A stretch of DNA of 64,000 nucleotides from Pseudomonas sp. 30_B (lineage in GTDB: Bacteria; Pseudomonadota; Gammaproteobacteria; Pseudomonadales; Pseudomonadaceae), in the NCBI RefSeq assembly GCF_017491605.1, contig NZ_JAFGYY010000010.1, positions 124,001 through 188,000 on the forward strand, read 5' to 3'. The notes beneath the pieces were generated by a model that was not told where the DNA came from, made no database searches, and worked only from the letters and a program-made list of their open reading frames with translations. Position 1 is the first letter of the stretch, and every line of letters starts with the position of its first letter. The position numbers and the translations under genes were made by a program. Shown piece by piece: positions 8,318-18,702 of this stretch.

Positions 8318-9334
8318 TTACTGGCCGTCGTCGAACTGCGAGAGCCACTCCACTGCCTGGTCGCGGTAGCGGGTGAAGCCCTTGTAGTCGACCAGTTCCT
8401 GGTTGAGGCTCTTGAGCACGCGGTGCATGCGCTTGGCCCACGCCGGGTTGGTGGCGATGTCTTCCAGGCTCAGCAGGTAGGTGCGGATCGGGAACACGAT
8501 GGCGTTGCTGCGCGGCAAACGGTGCAGCGGTTGCAGCTCGATGCGCAAGTAGACCTTTTGACCGGCGTTCTTGGCGGTCACCGTGGTGCGGTCCGGCGCC
8601 CACTCAGGCAGGGACTCGGCGGACACGTCCAGGCGCGGGTTGACGGTCAGCGACCAGTTCAGGCGGCGCACCGGGTGGCCGTTGCGCAGGCGTAGGAGGA
8701 ACTTCAGCGCGCGGTCGAGCATGCCGGTTTCCTTCACCAGCGGCACCGGGCCGTGGAACTCGTGCCAGGCCATGCCCAGGTTGAAGCGCAGCGAGTAATC
8801 GGCGCGCTGGGTGGCGATGCCCGCGCCCCAGTACAGGGTGCCGTCGCGCTCTTCCTGCAGGACCCAGTCGCCCTGGGCCTGGCGGGTGACGTACTCCATC
8901 GGTTCAAAGGGCAGGGTCGACGGATCACCGAAGGTGAAGGTGTCGTCGATGTTCAGCAGCTTGTTGGTCCAGTGCCAGCGGGTGCCGTCCTTCTCCAGGG
9001 AGAAGTACTCCGGGTAGTCCTTGGCGTAGGACTCCATGATCAGTTCGAGCAGGTCCCACTGCGCCTCCATCATGTGCGGCGCGGAGACGTAGTGCATGCC
9101 CGGGTCCTTCTCCAGGGTGATCGCACGGTCGCGGCACTCGCTGATGTAGTGCTCGTCGATGTCGAACACCGCGCGGAAGGCGCCGTCGCCCACGCTGACG
9201 TGCGGCTCCAGGTTCATCGAGTACATGTACTCGTCATCCGGGAAGGGCCAGGGCGCGCGGTCGATGCAGGCCTGGCTGTTCGCGTAGGTGTAGTCGTCGC
9301 GGTAGGTTTCGTCGGGGCGGAATTGGATGGTCAT
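8318..9334 (-). CDS. dmmA: Heme-dependent oxidative N-demethylase catalytic subunit (DUF3445, DmmA type)
   Basis: A 338-residue protein of the DUF3445 family. Characterised members bind heme in a PAS-like fold and oxidise dimethylamine to methylamine and formaldehyde (dimethylamine monooxygenase alpha subunit; heme-dependent oxidative N-demethylase). The whole protein fits one domain. The ATG at 9334 is 14 bases after the reductase stop. Assignment rests on overall similarity as I recognise it and on the neighbours: a ferredoxin-type reductase and a small DmmC-like subunit lie immediately upstream in the same operon. Symbol naming differs between sources. The true substrate here could be another secondary amine. 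Confidence 0.82.
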   Translation of the reverse strand: MTIQFRPDETYRDDYTYANSQACIDRAPWPFPDDEYMYSMNLEPHVSVGDGAFRAVFDIDEHYISECRDRAITLEKDPGMHYVSAPHMMEAQWDLLELIMESYAKDYPEYFSLEKDGTRWHWTNKLLNIDDTFTFGDPSTLPFEPMEYVTRQAQGDWVLQEERDGTLYWGAGIATQRADYSLRFNLGMAWHEFHGPVPLVKETGMLDRALKFLLRLRNGHPVRRLNWSLTVNPRLDVSAESLPEWAPDRTTVTAKNAGQKVYLRIELQPLHRLPRSNAIVFPIRTYLLSLEDIATNPAWAKRMHRVLKSLNQELVDYKGFTRYRDQAVEWLSQFDDGQ

Positions 9335-9348
9335 GGTCGTTCTCCGGC

Positions 9349-10317
9349 TCAGCAGTCGATGACCAGCCGCGAGCACTTGGCGCGCGACACGCAGGGCATG
9401 ATCTTGGTGTTGGCGGCCTTGTCCTCGTCGGACAGCCAGTCGTCGGTGTGGAGGATTTCTCCGTCCAGCTCCAGGACGTTGGTCTCGCACATGCCGCAGG
9501 CACCGCCGCGGCACAGGTAGGGGATTTCGTGGCCGGCGGCCTCGGCGGCCTCCAGCAGGCTCTGGTCGGGCGACACGTCGATAGTCGCGCCGCTGCGCGC
9601 CAGGGTGACCTGGAACGCCTCGCCGACGCTGCCCTGTTCGAGGAAGCGCTCGTAGTGGATGTGGCTGTCGGTCCAGCCGTGGGCGTGGGCGGCGTCGATC
9701 GTCGCCTGGATCATGCCCTCGGGACCGCAGACGTAGACGTCGCTGCCCAGCGGCCGGTCGGCCAGCACGGCGGAAATATCCAGGCGCTCGCCGCGGTCGT
9801 CGCGGTACAGGCGCACGGCATCGCCATATTCCTGCAGCAGCTCTTCACCCAGGCGCGCATGGGCGTCGCCGCGCACCGCCAGGTGCACTTCGAAGGGCGT
9901 GCCGCGCAGGCGCAGCTCGGCCAGTTGCGAGCACACCGGGGTGATGCCCACGCCGCCGGCGATGAACAGGTGCAGGCGTGCGTGCTTGCTCAGCGGGAAC
10001 AGGTTCACCGGGCGGAGGATTTCCAGCTCGTCGCCTTCCTTCACCACGTCATGCATGTGCTTCGAACCGCCACGGCCGTCTTCCACGCGGCGCACGGCGA
10101 TCTGGTAGGCGCTGGCGTCGTAGGGCGAACTCATCAGCGAGTAGGCGTTGCGGTAGGTGCCGCCGGCGTGGGGCATCAGCACCACGACGTTGCTGCCGCC
10201 GGAGAACGGCGTCAGGTGCGCGCCGTCGGTGGAGGCCAGGGTGAAGCGCTTGATCTCCGGGGTCACCTGCTCGATGCGGGTGACGCGGACATTCAGGGTT
10301 CCGTTGGATTGGCTCAT
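9349..10317 (-). CDS. dmmB: Oxidoreductase of the phthalate-dioxygenase-reductase type (DmmB-like)
   Basis: A 322-residue flavoprotein reductase that passes electrons from NAD(P)H to the oxygenase. Order of domains: flavin-binding barrel at about residues 1-100 (RNAYSLMSSP flavin motif), NAD-binding domain at about 100-220 (IAGGVGITP and VYVCGPEGM), and a C-terminal plant-type 2Fe-2S domain with CRGGACGMC and a final ligand in MPCVSRAK. The ATG overlaps the stop of the previous gene (ATGA). This layout (flavin, NAD, then 2Fe-2S) is that of PDR/VanB reductases and fits the partner of a heme N-demethylase. Confidence 0.88.
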   Translation of the reverse strand: MSQSNGTLNVRVTRIEQVTPEIKRFTLASTDGAHLTPFSGGSNVVVLMPHAGGTYRNAYSLMSSPYDASAYQIAVRRVEDGRGGSKHMHDVVKEGDELEILRPVNLFPLSKHARLHLFIAGGVGITPVCSQLAELRLRGTPFEVHLAVRGDAHARLGEELLQEYGDAVRLYRDDRGERLDISAVLADRPLGSDVYVCGPEGMIQATIDAAHAHGWTDSHIHYERFLEQGSVGEAFQVTLARSGATIDVSPDQSLLEAAEAAGHEIPYLCRGGACGMCETNVLELDGEILHTDDWLSDEDKAANTKIMPCVSRAKCSRLVIDC

Positions 10318-10913
10318 GTGTCGAGCTCCTCGGCTTCGGGCAGTTCGCCGGGGACTTCGGCGTCGGCCTTCACCGCCTGGAAGGCGGCCAGGCGGCGGGA
10401 GTAGTGGTCGCGGACCACCAGGGTGCGGGCACAGTGCGGGCAGTCGAAGACGCGCTGGGTGACGTTCTCGGTGTAGCCGTCGCAGTGCACGCACCAGACG
10501 CGGCGCACGAAGGAGCCAGCGTGCTCGCGCAGCACTTCGTCCTTGTTCAGGTTGATCGCGTCGGCGGCCTGCATGGCGGTACCGATGAAGCTCTCGGAGC
10601 CAGCCAGGTACAGGCGGGTGCCCATACGCGACTGGCCCAGCAGCGCGTGCAGGTCATCGACCAGCGCACGGTTGCTCGGGTAGATCGAAAGCTCGACGTC
10701 GGTGATGTCGCGCAGCGCGGCGAGGTGATCCTGGCCAGAGAAGGATTCGGTGGAATACAGCACGCGGATCGGCGCAGTGCGCGGCATCTCGCCGAGCAGG
10801 CGGAGCATGGCGGCGCCGCCGCTGCCCTGGCCGGCGATGATGTGGTGGTGGCCACCGGCGAGCGGGCGCAACTGGTCATAGACCGGCCGGCTCTTGATAC
10901 CTGTGATGAGCAT
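10314..10913 (-). CDS. dmmC: Dimethylamine monooxygenase small subunit (DmmC type)
   Basis: A 199-residue protein that databases usually label dimethylamine monooxygenase subunit (DmmA- or DmmC-like, depending on source). A central segment resembles a ferredoxin-reductase nucleotide-binding half (GQGSGGAAML near residue 30, YLAGSESF near residue 102). The C-terminal part has two CxxC pairs, CVHC and CPHC, about 16 residues apart, as in a rubredoxin-like or zinc-ribbon site. It is the first gene after a sigma-54-type promoter and has a GGAGG ribosome-binding site. Its exact role in electron transfer or assembly is inferred. Confidence 0.78.
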   Translation of the reverse strand: MLITGIKSRPVYDQLRPLAGGHHHIIAGQGSGGAAMLRLLGEMPRTAPIRVLYSTESFSGQDHLAALRDITDVELSIYPSNRALVDDLHALLGQSRMGTRLYLAGSESFIGTAMQAADAINLNKDEVLREHAGSFVRRVWCVHCDGYTENVTQRVFDCPHCARTLVVRDHYSRRLAAFQAVKADAEVPGELPEAEELDT

Positions 10914-11007
10914 TGTTCTTGTGCCTCCAGAACTGCCGGCGCTCTCGGTCAGGAGCGCCGGCGCGATTCGAGGACCCGTGCACGGTCACGGGTCGGGGAG
11001 TCACAGA

Positions 11008-11022
11008 GCACAGGCCGTGCCA
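11008..11022 (-). promoter_or_regulatory. Sigma-54 promoter of the N-demethylase operon
   Basis: On the minus strand the sequence is TGGCACGGCCTGTGC, with the invariant GG and GC separated by exactly ten bases (consensus TGGCAC-N5-TTGC). It lies about 95 bases before the dmmC start. A sigma-54 activator is encoded immediately upstream in the same direction, so promoter and regulator match. Confidence 0.78.
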
Positions 11023-11203
11023 AATCGGTAACTTATTGAAATTTAAGGATAAAAATAAAAAGCGGGGATGAAGGTATAAGCAGAAATGACAACGCCTGTA
11101 AGCAGGCTTGCAGCGGTGGATTGTCGCAGGGGCAGTTCCGCCGAACGTGGCAATGCGACGTGACCGGACGGTCGCGCGGATGCATGCCATGGGTGGGATT
11201 TGC

Positions 11204-11274
11204 GTAGGAGCGGACTTCGTCCGCGATGGTCTCCGGCGCGATGCGAACCTATCGCGGACAGAGTCCGCTCCTAC
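11204..11274. repeat. REP pair bounded by GTAGGAGCGGAC / GTCCGCTCCTAC
   Basis: Perfectly inverted ends GTAGGAGCGGAC and GTCCGCTCCTAC enclose a shorter CCGCGAT / ATCGCGG pair. It sits between the activator gene and the sigma-54 promoter. It belongs to the same dispersed family as 57404-57476. Confidence 0.8.
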
Positions 11275-11308
11275 GCGCGCCGGGAAGGATGGCGTGAAGG
11301 GGCAGCGC

Positions 11309-12741
<1,433 letters not shown>

Positions 12742-12745
<4 letters not shown>

Positions 12746-13863
12746 GGATGCAGTTCCGTCGCCTCGCTCGCCTGGCGCAGCACGAAGACGCGCCAGGCCA
12801 CGCCCTCGCGGATGAGGATGCGCGAGCAGTGGCTGTTGAAGGACAGGTAGTTGCCGAACTGGTCCGGCAGGTCGAGCAGCTGCCAGGTACGCTCGGGCAG
12901 CGGCAGGCGGTTCAGGGTCGAGGCCAGCCCGGCGGCGCGGGTGATGCCGAAGGTCTGCTCGAAGGCCGCGTTGCGCCATTGCGGCTGGGCCTGTTCGTCG
13001 ATCACCAGCACGGCGTCGGGCACCGCGTCGAACACCCGGCGCAGCGCCTCGATGCGCTGCTCGGCGTCGTGCTGCATGCGCAGCTCCTGGCTGACGTCGC
13101 GCAGGCTGCCCCACATGCGCAGCATGCGGCCGTTGTGGATGCTGGCGCGCACGTCGTTCTCCACGTAGGCGGGCGAGCCGTCGTGGCGGCGGTCCACCGA
13201 CAGCGCGCCGTCGACGTGGAAGTCCGCCTCGATCAGGCGCCGCACGAACTCCTCGTTGGCCGGGCTGCGCGGCCAGTACAGGCGCACCGGCTGCTCGCTG
13301 AAATCGACATCGGCGGGCATCTCGTAGATGTTCGCCATGGCGCGGTTGCACATGCGCCAGTAGGAGCGGTTCTCGAACACCTGGCGGACGATCTCGTCGG
13401 GCGTCTCGCGCACGTCCACCGATTCGGCGAACTCGATGCACCAGTAGGCGACTCGCGCGCTGAAGAGCATCTGGCTCATCACCTCGTTGGCGCTCTGCAG
13501 CTCGCCCAGGCGACGGCTGATCGGCCCCAGCGGCATCTTCACCAGGTGCAGGCGCGCCGGCTCGCCATCGCGCCACTGCAGCACGCCGCTGGCGAGCACC
13601 GGCAGCAGGCCGCCATTATGGCGGATCAGGGTCAGCTCCAGGTCCTGCACGCGCTCGTCCGCCGGCGGGTTGGCGAACAACTGGTGCAGCGCATTGACCG
13701 ACTCGGCGGTATAGACCTGCTCGATGCCCTGCCCGTCCAGCGAACCGGGCGGATAGCCGAGCTGGTCGGTCTGCTCGGCGGAAACCTCGATGAAGCGCCC
13801 CTGGGACGTCAGGCTGTCGGACAGCAGCAGGCCCCTGTCCAGCAGCAGTTTTAGCGGGTCCAT
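12742..13863 (-). CDS. PAS-domain sensor protein without kinase domain
   Basis: A 373-residue soluble protein with two or three PAS-like regions (residues about 10-110, 150-260 and 270-370). No HisKA, HATPase, GGDEF or EAL domain is visible, so it cannot signal by itself through a known output. The start ATG at 13863 follows a GGAGAGGGAA ribosome-binding site. It is translationally coupled (ATGA) to the sigma-54 activator, so the two proteins are probably made in fixed ratio and interact. Inference: it senses the amine, redox state or heme and controls the activator. Confidence 0.8.
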
Positions 13864-14124
13864 TTCCCTCTCCAATGCAATTTCCCAACACGACAATGCA
13901 GCCGTCTGGCGGCTCGCCTGGAGAACAAGGCATGTTGCATGCCAGCGTGCAGCGCCCATGCCCTGCGGGGTGGCGCGAGAGACCGTGTGCAAAATCGCAG
14001 CATGTTGTGCATTCGCGCAGCGCAACGGGCAGAGTAACCGTTGCATCGGTGCAGCGGCGTGCGGAGCGATGGAAGGTGATGGAGCCGTGCGGGTGGGGTA
14101 TCCACCCCAATGCAAAGCGCTGCT

Positions 14125-15120
14125 TCACGTCCCGCTGACGGTGGTGACCTCCACGTAATGCCGCGCATGGATGGCCGGCGCCGGCATCACCGGCGCATCC
14201 AGCTCGCCCCCCGAGAAGCAGCGGAAGTGGTTGAGCACCATGTCGTAGCCGGACAGGTAGCTGAAGGCAATGCCACCGGAGAACCTCGGGTTGACGTCCA
14301 TCAGCAGCGCCTCGCCGTCATGGACGAGGAATTCCATGTTGATGCAGCCATTCACCCCCAGCACTTCGGCAACCCGGCCCGCCGCCTCGACCAGCGACGC
14401 ATCGGGCAGCATCTGTACGGTCAGGCCGGCGCCGGTGGGCGTGCGAATCAGCTCCTGCCGGGCCATGCCTGCCCACTGCCCCGTGCCGGCCTGCCGCACC
14501 ACGTCGACGACGCACACCTCGCCGGGCAGCAGCGGCTGCACGATGTAGTCGCGATCCCGGCACTTGTCCTGGATGTAGCGCAGGTAGTCCGGGTCCTGGA
14601 TACGCACCAGCCCCTCGCAGTTGCGGCCGTCGCAGGGCTTGGCGATCAGCGGCAGCTCCAGGCCCGGCACCGGCACGTCCCGCAGGCGCCAGGTGGGAAT
14701 GGTGCGTATGCCCGGGACGTCCTGGAACGCCTGGTGGACCAGCCACTTGTCGCGGGCGACGCGGATGCTCTCCAGCGGCGGCATGCACAGGGTGATGCCG
14801 CGGGCGGCGAAGGCTTCATGGTGCAGCGCGAAGGCATCGACCTCGGGATCGATCATCGGCAGGACGTGGGTCACCCGCTCGGCATCGCAGATCTCCAGTA
14901 TGCGGCGGACATAGGCGTCCACCTCCCGCGCGGGCGGCACCTGGAACGCGGCATCCAGCAAGGCCGAGGTGGCGCACCACTCCGGCGGCCGGTAGTTGGT
15001 GCCCAGCAGCCGCGCATTGGAATGGCGGCGCAGTGAATCGATCACCGCCTCGGCGCAGAACGCGCCGGTGGCGGTGATCAGGCAGGTGGGGGAGGAAATG
15101 CCGCCAAATAGCGTGCTCAT
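14125..15120 (-). CDS. ATP-grasp domain protein
   Basis: A 331-residue protein of the carbamoyl-phosphate-synthase-like ATP-grasp group. The N-terminal third is a Rossmann-like preATP-grasp domain (CLITATGAFCAEAVIDSLRR). The ATP-grasp part contains LPLIAKPCDGRNCEG, VQPLLPGEVCVVD and the metal-binding MDVNPRFSGG near residue 280. Such enzymes join a carboxylate to an amine or thiol, often in peptide-like or modified amino acid synthesis. The ATG at 15120 is chosen over a TTG at 15126. No biosynthetic partner lies next to it; the upstream neighbour belongs to a lipid operon. The product is unknown. Confidence 0.82.
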   Translation of the reverse strand: MSTLFGGISSPTCLITATGAFCAEAVIDSLRRHSNARLLGTNYRPPEWCATSALLDAAFQVPPAREVDAYVRRILEICDAERVTHVLPMIDPEVDAFALHHEAFAARGITLCMPPLESIRVARDKWLVHQAFQDVPGIRTIPTWRLRDVPVPGLELPLIAKPCDGRNCEGLVRIQDPDYLRYIQDKCRDRDYIVQPLLPGEVCVVDVVRQAGTGQWAGMARQELIRTPTGAGLTVQMLPDASLVEAAGRVAEVLGVNGCINMEFLVHDGEALLMDVNPRFSGGIAFSYLSGYDMVLNHFRCFSGGELDAPVMPAPAIHARHYVEVTTVSGT

Positions 15121-15350
15121 GCACAAACCCCGCTGGCAACACGCCGGAACAGCTCAACCGGAAAGTGAGTTCCCATTGCCTGACGGCCTAGTACGCAATC
15201 GTGCTGCTGCCCCCTGGCGCCCCGCTGGCCGTACAAGAATCGACCAGCGGCAAACTCAAGCGTAGCCGCGAACCGGCCGGCCGGAAGGCGCGGGCCCCGG
15301 CCAGGGCGGAAAAACCGGCCCGGGCCTCGCCGTCTCTGGCCCGCCGCTCG

Positions 15351-16280
15351 TCAGGTCCACCAATAGCGCACGAAGTGGAAGAACACCGGCGCGGCGAAGC
15401 ACACCGAGTCCAGGCGGTCGAGCATGCCGCCGTGGCCTTCGATCATGTGGCCCCAGTCCTTGACCCCACGGTCGCGCTTGATCGCCGACATCACCAGCCC
15501 GCCGAAGAAGCCGAGGATGTTGATCATCAGCGCGATCAGCAGCGCCTGCCAGGGCTTGAAGGGGGTGATCCACCACAGCGACCCGCCGATCAGGGTGGCC
15601 AGCGCCACACCGCCGACGAAGCCTTCCACGGTCTTGGACGGCGACAGGTTCGGCGCGATCCTGCGCTTGCCGAAGAGCTTGCCGCAGACGTACTGCAGCA
15701 CGTCAGAAAGCTGCACGACAATCACCAGGAAGGCGATCAGCAGCAGGTTGCGCCCCTCGTAGCCGGCGATGTCCAGGGTCAGCAACGCCGGCACGAAGGA
15801 GATGCAGAACACCGCCAGCATCAGCCCCCACTGCACCTTCGAGGCGCGTTCGAGGAAATGCTTGGAGTCGCCGCCCAGCGAAGCGAGGATCGGCAGCAGC
15901 AGGAACATGTAGACCGGGATGAAGATGGAGAACAGCCCATACCACTTTATGCCGATCAGCAGGTACTGCATCGGCAGCACGAAGTAGAAGGCCGCCACCA
16001 GCGCCGGGTAGTCGCTGCGCCGGGTCGGCATCAGCGTGAGGAACTCGCGCAGGGCGTAGAAGGACACGCCGTAGAACAGCAGGATCACCGCCCACTGGCC
16101 CAGCGCGAAGGCGCCGCCGATCACCGCGACCATCACCCACCAGGCGTTGATCCGCGCGTTGAGGTTGTCGATTACCGCGTTCGGTCCGGGCGGCGCCTTC
16201 CAGCGCAGCACCGCGCCGACCAGCGAGGCGAGGACGAGGATGGCACCGATGCCACCGAAGAGCAGCCAGGTCTGGTTCAT
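15351..16280 (-). CDS. Phosphatidate cytidylyltransferase family protein (CdsA paralogue, YnbB-like)
   Basis: A 309-residue membrane protein with about eight membrane segments. The family signature SPSKTVEGFVGG lies near residue 210 and RDRGVKDWGHMIEGHGGMLDRLDS near residues 265-290, including the conserved aspartates that bind CTP and metal. CdsA makes CDP-diacylglycerol from phosphatidic acid and CTP. This copy is the last gene of a dedicated lipid operon and is likely a paralogue of the housekeeping enzyme. It starts 1 base after the acyltransferase stop codon. It corresponds in my memory to PA2536 and to E. coli YnbB. Confidence 0.88.
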   Translation of the reverse strand: MNQTWLLFGGIGAILVLASLVGAVLRWKAPPGPNAVIDNLNARINAWWVMVAVIGGAFALGQWAVILLFYGVSFYALREFLTLMPTRRSDYPALVAAFYFVLPMQYLLIGIKWYGLFSIFIPVYMFLLLPILASLGGDSKHFLERASKVQWGLMLAVFCISFVPALLTLDIAGYEGRNLLLIAFLVIVVQLSDVLQYVCGKLFGKRRIAPNLSPSKTVEGFVGGVALATLIGGSLWWITPFKPWQALLIALMINILGFFGGLVMSAIKRDRGVKDWGHMIEGHGGMLDRLDSVCFAAPVFFHFVRYWWT

Positions 16281-16281
16281 C

Positions 16282-16911
16282 TCAATGGCCCTCCGGCGCG
16301 GCGAGCTTGAGCAGCGCCTCGCGGGCTCGTTCGAGGAAGGCTTCCTTGCCCTCGCCCTCCTCTACCGTCAGCGGCGCACCGAAGCTCAGGGTGCACAGCA
16401 GCGGCAGCGGCAGCGCGCGGCCCTTGGGCATCACGCGGTTGAGGTTGTCCAGCCATACGGGCACCAGCTCCACCTGCGGATGCTTCCTCGACAGGTGGTA
16501 GATACCGCTCTTGAACGGCAGCAGGCGCACTTCCTCGTCGAGGTTGCGCGTGCCCTCGGGGAACAGGATCAGCGAGTCGCCGTCGGCCAGCGCCTGCTCC
16601 ACCGGCTCCAGCGGATTGCGGCCCTCCGCACTGCCCTGGCGGTCGATCAGCACGCCGTGGAACACGCGGTTGATGATGAAGCCGCGCAGGCCGCCCTTGC
16701 CCCAGTAGTCCATGCCCGCCACCGGCCGCGTGCGGGCGCGCAGCTCGGGCGGCAACGAGGCCCAGAGCAGGACGAAATCGCCGTGGCTGCTGTGGTTGGC
16801 GTAGTAGATGCGCTGCGCGGGAATGGGCGTGGTGCCCAGCCACAGGCTGCGCAGGCCGGTCACCGCGCGGGCACCGGCGATGATGGCGTAGGCGAAGAGT
16901 CGTTCCAGCAT
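16282..16911 (-). CDS. 1-acyl-glycerol-3-phosphate acyltransferase family protein (PlsC-like)
   Basis: A 209-residue acyltransferase with the catalytic motif NHSSHGD (HX4D) near residue 40 and the second motif FPEGTRN near residue 118. One N-terminal hydrophobic segment is visible. It would acylate a lysophospholipid or similar acceptor, feeding phosphatidic acid to the CdsA-like enzyme immediately downstream. The ATG at 16911 gives the usual length for compact PlsC homologues. Confidence 0.88.
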   Translation of the reverse strand: MLERLFAYAIIAGARAVTGLRSLWLGTTPIPAQRIYYANHSSHGDFVLLWASLPPELRARTRPVAGMDYWGKGGLRGFIINRVFHGVLIDRQGSAEGRNPLEPVEQALADGDSLILFPEGTRNLDEEVRLLPFKSGIYHLSRKHPQVELVPVWLDNLNRVMPKGRALPLPLLCTLSFGAPLTVEEGEGKEAFLERAREALLKLAAPEGH

Positions 16912-16925
16912 TCCGGGTACGTTCC

Positions 16926-17372
16926 TCAGGATTGGAAGGTCAGGGTGATCAGGCACAGCAGCGCGACGAGCCACTGCACCGCGCAGAGCAGAACCTGCCT
17001 GCGCAACAGCGCGAGCGCGCCTCGACTGCGCTCGCTCCAGGGACGGCCGGCCTTGTCCGCCGGTACTCCGGCGTAGATGGCCAGCGCGTCGTCCAGCTGC
17101 CGGGTCTTCTCCGGCAGCGCATCGCCGGCGTTGGCCATGGCCTCGAACAGATCGGCATCCAGCGCCACACGCATGGCGTAGAACTTCTGCACCAGGCCCA
17201 GCAGCACCAGCAACGCCATGCTCAGGCTGAATGCCAGCGTGGCGCTGGCCATCAGCACGCCATAGAAGCCGAGCGCCAGGGCCAGCACGGTCAGCGCGGA
17301 GGACAGGCCATTGAGGCTGCTGCCACGGCGCAACAGGCTGGCGACGAGGGTCAGGCCCGGATCAACCGACAT
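16926..17372 (-). CDS. Small membrane protein of the lipid operon, unknown function
   Basis: A 148-residue protein with two hydrophobic segments near residues 22-65 and one at the C-terminus, and a charged soluble stretch between them. I do not recognise a domain. Its start overlaps the end of the phosphatase gene by 11 bases and it ends 14 bases before the acyltransferase, so it is co-translated with the lipid enzymes. In my memory it matches PA2538 by position. It may be an accessory subunit of one of the membrane enzymes. Confidence 0.78.
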   Translation of the reverse strand: MSVDPGLTLVASLLRRGSSLNGLSSALTVLALALGFYGVLMASATLAFSLSMALLVLLGLVQKFYAMRVALDADLFEAMANAGDALPEKTRQLDDALAIYAGVPADKAGRPWSERSRGALALLRRQVLLCAVQWLVALLCLITLTFQS

Positions 17373-18702
17373 GGATCACCTCCTGCGACAGGCTCGGCTG
17401 GCCGGCGATCTGCGCCAGCACCGCCCGTTGTTCGACCTTGAGCACCACCTGCGGTCGTGCACGCCGAAGCTGCACCACGGCTTCCTCGACCGAGCGGGCA
17501 TGGCCGGAAACCAGCAGCCACGCCGCGACCAGCGTGGCGCTGCGCGAATAGCCCAGGGCGCAACAGACCAGCAGCGGCCCGGAGGCACGCAACTCGTCGA
17601 TCAGCGCGGCGCCACGCCGGCACTGCTCGACGCTGGGCGCCACCAGGTCGAGCAGCGGCAGGCATGCGTAACGGCGAGCCCGTGCCATGCAGGGCAACTC
17701 GGCGCACAGATCCAGCACGGCGAGGTCGGGCCTTGCTTCAAGATCGGCAGCGCCAGGCAAGCGGCCCAGCCAGAGGCCAGGCAGCACTTCGTCCGGCTGC
17801 GGATGGCGGCGCGTCCAGGCGCGGGAATTGATCCAGGCGCCGAGCAGATAGGGCGCCAGCAGCCAGGACACCGCCAGCGACTGCCCACCGTCCGCACGCT
17901 TCTGGAAGCCCTCCGCGCCGATGCCCAGGTAACAGAGCGCAACCAGCGCCAGCGACACCGCCGGCCAGAACAACCACAGCCACCCACCACCGCCGACCAG
18001 CGCCAGCGTCGCGCACACGGCCGATCCGATGGCGTAGGACGCCGCCAGCCGCAGCCGGCGCGGATCGCCGCTCAGGGCCCAGGCGGCGACGGGCGAGCGC
18101 CCTTCGCGCGGCCACAGCCAGACGCACAGGAAGCCGGCCAGCGCGCCGGTCGGCACGTCGATGAAATGGTGCTGCCAGGTGGTCAGCACCGACAGGCCGA
18201 TCAGCGCGAACCAGCCGTGCAGCAGCCAGCGCCACAGCCCACTGGCGTAGCGCCCGTAGGCGACCCAGAGAATCACCAGCAGCGCGATGTGCAGCGAAGG
18301 CGCCTGGTTGAACGGCTTGTCGAAGCCCATCAGCAGGTCGAACAGCCAGCCGAACAGGCCGTCCAGCGCCGGCCGCTCGAAGCTGAAGCGCAGCGGGAAG
18401 AGCAGGAAGCAGCTCACCGCGATCACCTGGGCGCTGAGCAGGCGCAGGGCGTGACCGTCCAGCTCGCGGCGCGTGCGCGGCAGCAGGAAGGACAAGCCGT
18501 AGAGCAGGTCGATGGACCAGTACGGGATGATCGTCCAGGGCCACAGCGGCATGCCGCGTTCCCAGTCGAACGCCAGCACGCCGACCGACTCGCGCTGCGC
18601 CGCCGTCCAGTTGGCAAAGCCGTAGCTCAGGAAAAAGAACGGCCCGAGGAACACCAGCCAGATCACCGCCCGGCGCAGCACGCCGGGCTCGCGCGGCGCC
18701 AT
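17362..18702 (-). CDS. PAP2-family / dual-specificity phosphatase fusion (YnbD-like)
   Basis: A 446-residue protein. The N-terminal 230 residues have several membrane segments and PAP2-type features (QAPSLHIALLVILW near residue 150 and TTWQHHFIDVPTGALAG near residue 180, carrying the catalytic histidines). The C-terminal 150 residues form a tyrosine/dual-specificity phosphatase domain with the P-loop CCALGYSRSAT near residue 385. The same fusion occurs in E. coli YnbD. Likely it removes a phosphate from a phosphatidyl-headgroup phosphate or polyprenyl phosphate. The start overlaps the stop of the upstream gene by one base. Confidence 0.85.
   Translation of the reverse strand: MAPREPGVLRRAVIWLVFLGPFFFLSYGFANWTAAQRESVGVLAFDWERGMPLWPWTIIPYWSIDLLYGLSFLLPRTRRELDGHALRLLSAQVIAVSCFLLFPLRFSFERPALDGLFGWLFDLLMGFDKPFNQAPSLHIALLVILWVAYGRYASGLWRWLLHGWFALIGLSVLTTWQHHFIDVPTGALAGFLCVWLWPREGRSPVAAWALSGDPRRLRLAASYAIGSAVCATLALVGGGGWLWLFWPAVSLALVALCYLGIGAEGFQKRADGGQSLAVSWLLAPYLLGAWINSRAWTRRHPQPDEVLPGLWLGRLPGAADLEARPDLAVLDLCAELPCMARARRYACLPLLDLVAPSVEQCRRGAALIDELRASGPLLVCCALGYSRSATLVAAWLLVSGHARSVEEAVVQLRRARPQVVLKVEQRAVLAQIAGQPSLSQEVIHVG

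Noticed and set aside
15240..15350. Terminator after the CdsA-like gene
   Set aside because: GGCCCGGGCC followed by five T on the minus strand is suggestive, but the stem is a short self-palindrome without a proper loop, so I do not list it.
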